From: Mesorhizobium carmichaelinearum
GTDB taxonomy: Bacteria; Pseudomonadota; Alphaproteobacteria; Rhizobiales; Rhizobiaceae
Assembly: GCF_900199455.1 (NCBI RefSeq)
Contig: NZ_FZQR01000014.1
Coordinates: 62,001 to 126,000 of the forward strand
Reading direction: 5' to 3'
DNA: 64,000 nt
Part shown: positions 58,949 to 64,000 of the stretch, piece by piece
Layout: every line of letters begins with the position of its first letter
Numbering within the stretch: position 1 is the stretch's first letter
Notes under the pieces: generated by a model
What the model was told of the DNA's origin: nothing
What the model saw: the letters and a program-made list of their open reading frames with translations, nothing else
The model's database searches: none
Made by a program: the position numbers and the translations under genes

Positions 58949-60114
58949 TAGACGAACGGCTTCCCGACCTTGTACTTTTCCGGCACCAGCCGCTTGAGAT
59001 AGGCCATGCCGGCCTCGGACAGCTGGTTGACGTCGGGCTTCATGAAATTATCTGGCATGTGGCGGGTCTTGCCGGCGACATTCTTCAGCGGCACCTTCTT
59101 CAGCACGGTTTTCGTGCCGTCATATTGCAGCGCCACCGAGCCGCCGCCCTGTTCGGCGACGGAGACGGCGAAGGCGCCAGCATCGAACGCCTCCTGCGCA
59201 TCGACGGAGCTGATGGCGCCGACATAGCCGCGCGGCATGTAGCCGAGCGCATCGACGCGGGCGCGCTTGCCCGGCAGGCCTTCGGCCAATGCGCGCTCAA
59301 GGGCTGCCGGCAGGTCGCTGCCCGACAGCTTGACGTTGCCATGCGCGTCGCGCTCGAGCTTCTCCGGCGGCACCAGGCTTTCGACCAGCGCCTTGCCGTC
59401 GGCGGTGCTGACGCCTTCCGACACGGCGACGATGCAGCGCTTGTGGCGGTCGAGCGTAGCGCGCACGTCGTCGATGAAGCCGGCGGCGGAGAACGGCCGC
59501 TCCGGCACGTAGACAAGATGCGGGCCGCTGTCGGGGTCAAGCTGCCAGGCGGCGGCCGCCGCGGTGAGGAAGCCGGCATGCCGGCCCATGACGATGCCGA
59601 CATAGATGCCGGGCAGGGCACGGAAATCGAGATCGACGGACAGGAAGGCGCCGGCGACGAACTCGGCCGCGGAAATGAAGCCCGGCGTGTGGTCGTTTTC
59701 CTCAAGATCATTGTCGATCGTCTTCGGCGCATGGACGAAAGCGATGGAGCCGCCGGCGGCGTCGGTCAGGATCTGCTGCGTGCCCGACGTGTCGTTGCCG
59801 CCGATATAGATGAAGGCATCGGCGCCGGCCTTCTTCAGGCCGTTGAGGATGACGTCGCAATAGGCGGCATCCGGCTTGTCACGCGTCGAGCCGAGTGCCG
59901 CGCTCGGCGTTCCGGCAATCAGCCGCAGCCGGTCCTCGGGGATGGCGGAAAGGTCGACATAATTGCCGTCACGAATGCCGCGCACGCCATGGATCGAGCC
60001 TAGCACCTTGGCGCCAGGATGCCGCTTGCGGATCTCCAGCGTGGCGCCGACCACGGTCTGGTTGATGACGGCGGTCGGGCCGCCGCCCTGCGCGATAACA
60101 AAAGTTCCGGCCAT
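58948..60114 (-). CDS. pfp: Pyrophosphate-dependent 6-phosphofructokinase
   Basis: This 388-residue protein belongs to the phosphofructokinase family. The PKTIDNDL motif with aspartates, and IYIGGNDTSGTQ in place of the ATP-type GGDGS, indicate the pyrophosphate-dependent type. MGRHAGFL and YVPERPFS bind fructose 6-phosphate. In rhizobia, which often lack ATP-PFK, this enzyme may act in glycolysis or gluconeogenesis, or on sedoheptulose phosphate. It is coupled to the MBL hydrolase downstream. Confidence 0.9.
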   Translation of the reverse strand: MAGTFVIAQGGGPTAVINQTVVGATLEIRKRHPGAKVLGSIHGVRGIRDGNYVDLSAIPEDRLRLIAGTPSAALGSTRDKPDAAYCDVILNGLKKAGADAFIYIGGNDTSGTQQILTDAAGGSIAFVHAPKTIDNDLEENDHTPGFISAAEFVAGAFLSVDLDFRALPGIYVGIVMGRHAGFLTAAAAAWQLDPDSGPHLVYVPERPFSAAGFIDDVRATLDRHKRCIVAVSEGVSTADGKALVESLVPPEKLERDAHGNVKLSGSDLPAALERALAEGLPGKRARVDALGYMPRGYVGAISSVDAQEAFDAGAFAVSVAEQGGGSVALQYDGTKTVLKKVPLKNVAGKTRHMPDNFMKPDVNQLSEAGMAYLKRLVPEKYKVGKPFV

Positions 60115-60201
60115 TCCTGACGTCTCCCGAGGCGATGGTTTTCAAGGCACCTTGGCCTGTCTTGCCGCATCACGCAACGGGAGAAACAGAGGGATAAAGG
60201 A

Positions 60202-60972
60202 TCACATGACGACGACCGGGTTTTTCTTCGAAACGCGGCTGTAGAGGTCGATGATGTCCTGGTTGATCAGGCGCACGCAACCCGACGACATCGCCTGGCC
60301 GATGCTCCACCATTCGGGCGAGCCATGAATGCGGTAGCCGGTGTCCTTGCCGTCCTGGTAGATGTAGAGCGCGCGCGCGCCGAGCGGGTTGGTGAGGCCG
60401 CCGGGCTGGCCGCCCTGCCACTTCACCAGTTCGGGCTTGCGCTGGATCATCTCTGGCGGCGGCGTCCAGGTCGGCCATTCCCTGCCATACTGGATGTTGG
60501 CGCGGCCGGACCAGCGGAAGCCGTCCTTGCCGATGCCGACGCCGTAGCGGATGGCGTCGCCACCCGGCTGGACGAGATAGAGCATGCGCTCCTTGAGATG
60601 GACGACGATGGTGCCGGGCGCCTCGCCGGTGGTATCGACGACGATCTGGCGGCGGAATTCCGGCTTGACCTTCAGATACGGCACCTCAGGCACGTTGAAG
60701 CCGTTGTCGGTCAAAGCGGCATACATCACGTCGGCGCTGGTGATGTTCTTGTCGACGCTGATCGCCGGCCGCATCGGCGGCACGGAGCCGGTCACCGTGT
60801 TATCGAGTTGGAGCGCCGGCATACCGCCATCACCCGAGGTCGAACAGCCGGCGGCGCTGAGCAGTGCCAAAGCGCCGGCCCCGGACAGGATGGCGCGGCG
60901 GGAAAGATGATGATCGGTTTCGATTGCGTCGCCGTTTCGTGGCGGCGTCAGACCTTGCGGCAACTCACGCAT
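60202..60972 (-). CDS. L,D-transpeptidase (YkuD family)
   Basis: This protein of about 256 residues has an N-terminal SRRAILSGAGALALLSAAGCS, which looks like a twin-arginine signal with a lipoprotein-type cysteine. The YkuD domain ends with HGSPEWW...SSGCVRL, where the cysteine is catalytic. Such enzymes form 3-3 cross-links in peptidoglycan or attach proteins to it in the periplasm. The ATG at 60972 gives MRELPQGL; a start at 61005 is also possible. Confidence 0.92.
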   Translation of the reverse strand: MRELPQGLTPPRNGDAIETDHHLSRRAILSGAGALALLSAAGCSTSGDGGMPALQLDNTVTGSVPPMRPAISVDKNITSADVMYAALTDNGFNVPEVPYLKVKPEFRRQIVVDTTGEAPGTIVVHLKERMLYLVQPGGDAIRYGVGIGKDGFRWSGRANIQYGREWPTWTPPPEMIQRKPELVKWQGGQPGGLTNPLGARALYIYQDGKDTGYRIHGSPEWWSIGQAMSSGCVRLINQDIIDLYSRVSKKNPVVVM

Positions 60973-61210
60973 ATACCCAAACCCTACGCTGTCGGCGGGA
61001 AGCACGGTCCGGCCGGATAGCGGGCATTTTCATCATTCATGGTTGATAAAGCGTGAACGCCTTGCGCCGCCTGCATTTGCGCCTTGCCTCACGGCATCAG
61101 GCGTTCCAAATGACCTGCCAACGCTGCGCTCCTGCACAAAAAGACCTAGCTCGGGTCATAATCCCGGCACCGGCCTCTCCTACGCATCAGCCGATCAGCG
61201 AGGGGCTTGC

Positions 61211-61333
61211 ATGTGCAAGACGTTAAAAACCGACATCACGCTTTTTGCCGCTGCCATTGTCGCGGCCGCCTTGGTTCTCGGTGCCGATGTCAGTCTGGCC
61301 GATATCATGAGCACGCTGGGCGGCGCGAACTGA
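61211..61333 (+). CDS. Possible 40-residue secreted or membrane peptide
   Basis: A short frame starting MCKTLKTDITLF has one hydrophobic stretch (about residues 10-27) and a predicted signal-type end near ADVSLAD. GAGGGG-like sequence (GCGAGGGG) lies about 6 bp before the ATG. There is no recognised family. It could be a real small protein or a chance frame; a repeat element begins 33 bp after it. Confidence 0.4.
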   Translation: MCKTLKTDITLFAAAIVAAALVLGADVSLADIMSTLGGAN

Positions 61334-61366
61334 CGCCGACCGGCCGTTGGCGCAACTGATAGCGCG

Positions 61367-61423
61367 GCAATTCAGGAAAAAGTGCGCGGCGGTTTCCGTC
61401 CGAAATTGCGTAAAAACTAAAAT
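61367..61423. repeat. Dispersed palindromic repeat (GCAATTCCGGACGG family, opposite orientation)
   Basis: GCAATTCAGGAAAAAGTGCG with GTTTCCGTCCGAAATTGC is the reverse-oriented relative of the element at 44628-44686, followed by an AT-rich tail. It separates the small frame from the LysE gene. Confidence 0.68.
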
Positions 61424-61488
61424 CACGCCCCTTTACATTCTCCCAGGGCTCAGGATTTATCCTTTTCCTTAACCCAAGGGAGACAGAC

Positions 61489-62112
61489 ATGTCCTTCGAA
61501 AACTGGGCCGCTTTCGCCGCCGCGTCGACCATCCTGCTCATCATTCCGGGGCCGACCATCCTGCTGGTCGTGTCCTATGCGCTTGGCCAGGGCTGGCGCA
61601 CCGCCCTGCCGATGGCCGTTGGCGTGGCGCTCGGCGACTTCACCGCCATGACCTTGTCGATGCTCGGCATCGGCGCGCTTCTCGCCGCTTCGGCTGGTGT
61701 CTTCACCATCCTGAAGCTGATCGGCGCCGGCTATCTGATCTATCTCGGCGTCAAATTGTTCCGCGCCGGCGGCGCGCTGAAGGCCGAACCGCGCACTGAT
61801 GTGGTGTCTTCCGCCAAGATGATGGCGCATGCCTGGCTGGTCACCGCGCTCAATCCCAAAAGCATCACCTTCTTCGTCGCCTTCCTGCCGCAGTTCCTCG
61901 ACCGGCATGCCGATTTCTGGACGCAGATGCTGATCTTCGAGACGACCTTCCTGGCGCTCGCCTTTGCCAATGCCTTCGGCTATGCGCTGATCGCGGCGCG
62001 CGCCCGCAATGTCGTGCGCAATCCCAAGGCGATCCGCATCTTCAACCGCACCGGCGGCACACTGCTGGTCGGCGCCGGCATCGCCACGGTGGCGATGCGC
62101 TCGGGCAATTAG
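61489..62112 (+). CDS. LysE family translocator
   Basis: This 207-residue inner-membrane protein has about six membrane segments, the LysE/RhtB motif IIPGPTILLVVSYALGQGWR at residues about 19-38 and ALNPKSITFFVAFLPQF. It probably exports an amino acid or a related compound. AAGGGAGA precedes the ATG. It ends 41 bp from the convergent autotransporter gene. Confidence 0.9.
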   Translation: MSFENWAAFAAASTILLIIPGPTILLVVSYALGQGWRTALPMAVGVALGDFTAMTLSMLGIGALLAASAGVFTILKLIGAGYLIYLGVKLFRAGGALKAEPRTDVVSSAKMMAHAWLVTALNPKSITFFVAFLPQFLDRHADFWTQMLIFETTFLALAFANAFGYALIAARARNVVRNPKAIRIFNRTGGTLLVGAGIATVAMRSGN

Positions 62113-62152
62113 CCGGCCCGTCTTCCACCCGAAACCGGTTTCCGGTGGTGGT

Positions 62153-64000
62153 TCACCACTTCACGCTGATACCCAGATTGCCCTCGAGGATGCGGCGCTT
62201 GTCGCCGCCGAGATTGGTGGTGTAGTCGCCGGTGGCGAAGAGGCTGACCTTGTCGGTCACCTTGGCGACCAGGCCACCGCCAAACTCGAACGAGGTCGAT
62301 CGGCCCTCGGTCGTGATGTCGGTGGTGTCGAAATTGACATGGCTGGTGCCGCCGAAATCCTGCCAGATATTGGCTTTGAGGTAGGGCTGCAGCGCGATGC
62401 CGTTGATCGTGGTCTCGCCCTGCAGCCGCGCACCCAGCCGGCCGCTGACGCTGTCGTCGGTATCGAAGGAAACCGACGAGAAGCGGTCATTGGTGTCGTC
62501 GAGCGACAGATGCTGCCAGACCAGTTGCGCCTGTGGTTCGAGCGTCCAGCCCTGCGCCAGCGCTATGGGATAGCCACCTTCCAGCGAAGCGGTGACGCCG
62601 CTTCCGCCGACATCGATGCCGATATCGCGCGACGATGTCGCGTCGCCGCCGAAGAAGGTGGCCATCAGCACACCGTCAAGGTACCAGCCGCCCTGGCCGA
62701 TACGGGTCCAGTAGCCGCCGACGCTGGTGCCGCTGACGTCGAGGCTGCCGACGGACAGATCGTTCCATCCCAGCGCCTGGCCGCGCACATCGCCCTTCAT
62801 GCTGGCATAGGCGATGAACAGGCCGGCGCGATCGATTCCGCCTGAGGCGGTGTCGCGTCCGAACACGTCGAAGCCCGCCTGGAAGCCGAACAGCGTGCCG
62901 TCGAAGGAGGGCGACACCGTTCCCGACCAGCCCATTTTGGCGTCCTGGCCATAAATGCGGCCCCAGACCGGCGACAGTTCCGGGTCGGGCAGCAGGCTCT
63001 GCTCGCCACGCCGTTCGTGGAAGGTGCCGAGCGTCGTCATCGCCAGATGCTCGGCCACCGGCGGCAAGGCTGAATAGACCGGCACCTCAATGCGATAGAG
63101 CGGGATCACGGCTGCCTGCACCGCGGTCGCTCCCGGTGTCGGCGGCGTCGGCTGGACAGGTGGCGGGCCCGGCAGCGTCGGCACCGGCAACACCGGCGCT
63201 GCGGTCGGCACCACCGGCGGCGGTGGTGGCGGATCCGCTTGTGGCGCCGGCGGTGGTGGCGGTGGCGGCTCGGGTTCCGGGTCGCTCGCCTGCACCGGTG
63301 GTGTCGGGTCGACCGGCGGGGTGTTGATGTCACCCTCGGTCGGTGGCGGTGTCGGCGGCAGTTCGGAGGGCGGCGGTGGGGGTGGCTCCGCGGCCGGCGG
63401 CTCAGGTTCCGGCGGCGGCGTGGGTTCGAGCGCCGGCGGGGCTGGTGCCGGCGTCGCCGGCGTGGTCAGCGTCGAGCGTAGGTACCAGTTCTCGTCGCTG
63501 CCGGCGCTGGCGCCGCCCTTGAACAGATAGTACTCGAAGGCGCCAGCGGCGACCGGGGCGTCGAGTGCGAATGTGGTGGCGCCTGAAGTGGCGCCGTTGA
63601 CCGCCTGGACGACCATGATGCCGTCCTGGGTGGTTGAAGCACCGGCACCACCGACATTGACCACGGAAATGCCGGTCGAGCCTGAAGCCGTCCCGCCCGA
63701 CAGGACCAGCCTGTCGGATGCGGACGAATCGTCACCGAGTTCGGTCTGGACGAGCAGCAGGCCGCCGGCGCCGACATAATTGCCCGAGATCGTCAGCCTG
63801 TCGGTCGCGCCCGTGCCGCCGTTGGTCAGGTCGATCCGCCCGGCATTGGTGACCTGCGCCAGCTGGCCCGCTGTGAAGGCCTGGATCGTCGCGTTGAAGC
63901 CGCCGCCAAAGAGCGTGCTGGATGCATCGACGCTCAGCGAGCCCGTGCCGGTGCCGCTGTCGCCGAGCTTGAGAGTGCCGTCGAGCGTTAGTTCGGTATC
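62153..64000 (-). CDS. Autotransporter (type V secretion), C-terminal part
   Basis: The frame is open from the right edge of the window, so the N-terminus and signal peptide are missing. About 615 residues are present. First is a passenger stem rich in beta-helix-like repeats (LTLDGTLKLGDSGTG, GGTASGSTGISVVNVGG). Next is a linker of about 115 residues made mostly of proline with Ala, Glu and Val (63118-63470). Last is a C-terminal beta-barrel of about 280 residues ending GNLGISVKW. It is a pertactin-like, surface-exposed protein anchored in the outer membrane. A GTG at 63664 is an internal codon, not the start. Confidence 0.92.
   Translation of the reverse strand, partial: DTELTLDGTLKLGDSGTGTGSLSVDASSTLFGGGFNATIQAFTAGQLAQVTNAGRIDLTNGGTGATDRLTISGNYVGAGGLLLVQTELGDDSSASDRLVLSGGTASGSTGISVVNVGGAGASTTQDGIMVVQAVNGATSGATTFALDAPVAAGAFEYYLFKGGASAGSDENWYLRSTLTTPATPAPAPPALEPTPPPEPEPPAAEPPPPPPSELPPTPPPTEGDINTPPVDPTPPVQASDPEPEPPPPPPPAPQADPPPPPPVVPTAAPVLPVPTLPGPPPVQPTPPTPGATAVQAAVIPLYRIEVPVYSALPPVAEHLAMTTLGTFHERRGEQSLLPDPELSPVWGRIYGQDAKMGWSGTVSPSFDGTLFGFQAGFDVFGRDTASGGIDRAGLFIAYASMKGDVRGQALGWNDLSVGSLDVSGTSVGGYWTRIGQGGWYLDGVLMATFFGGDATSSRDIGIDVGGSGVTASLEGGYPIALAQGWTLEPQAQLVWQHLSLDDTNDRFSSVSFDTDDSVSGRLGARLQGETTINGIALQPYLKANIWQDFGGTSHVNFDTTDITTEGRSTSFEFGGGLVAKVTDKVSLFATGDYTTNLGGDKRRILEGNLGISVKW

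Noticed and set aside
63239..63530. Plus-strand frames rich in Gly and Arg opposite the autotransporter linker
   Set aside because: They are the complement of the proline codons (CCG/GGC) and have no independent support.

Overview
The window reads as a chromosomal segment of an alphaproteobacterium of the order Hyphomicrobiales, most like Mesorhizobium or a close relative. It is GC-rich. It has the rhizobial inositol catabolism genes with an RpiR-type IolR, rhizopine-type mocDEF genes, a histidine operon interleaved with small conserved genes beside hslVU, and several families of short dispersed palindromic repeats typical of rhizobia. I saw no tRNA or rRNA gene, insertion sequence, phage gene or CRISPR array. 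Assignments come from reading translated sequences and motifs by eye; no database search was run.

1-21,710: a large catabolic locus for an unidentified sugar, polyol or sugar acid. It holds the end of one sugar ABC transporter and a complete second one with two tandem binding proteins, two ATP-binding cassettes in one chain and two permeases. Its enzymes are three short-chain dehydrogenase-like proteins, two enolase-superfamily dehydratases, a transketolase split into two genes, an SMP-30 lactonase and a D-2-hydroxyacid dehydrogenase. It also encodes a rearranged 2-oxoacid dehydrogenase: E1alpha, E1beta and a lipoyl domain are one chain, while the E2-like partner has lost its lipoyl domain and its catalytic histidine. 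Two regulators, one LacI and one GntR, appear to share control through two different repeated operators (TGGTACCGGTATCA and GCTATTATAAT). This locus is the best candidate here for an undescribed system.

21,711-25,560: a two-gene membrane cassette, then phosphonate genes phnN, phnM and a 2H-phosphoesterase-like gene, ending in a dispersed palindromic repeat.

25,696-46,250: inositol and probably rhizopine catabolism. The order is iolB, a small membrane protein, iolE, iolD, iolC (fused to an aldolase-like domain), iolR and an Idh/MocA oxidoreductase. After an unrelated stretch come an SDR, idhA, an ABC transporter with a single-domain ATPase, a LacI regulator and mocDEF. The stretch between holds a WYL regulator with a divergent LysE exporter, a class I DAHP synthase behind what looks like an aromatic-amino-acid attenuator, and an orphan Phd/YefM antitoxin.

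46,257-56,353: housekeeping genes. These are a DUF1402 protein, hslU, a DUF2585 membrane protein, a GNAT acetyltransferase and hslV on the minus strand. Divergent from them is a histidine operon hisB-DUF2628-hisH-DUF1330-hisA-arginase-like-hisF-hisE followed by coaA.

56,354-64,000: a Deg-type periplasmic protease, a metallo-beta-lactamase-fold hydrolase coupled to a PPi-dependent phosphofructokinase, an L,D-transpeptidase, a possible 40-residue peptide, a LysE exporter, and the C-terminal part of an autotransporter that runs off the window.
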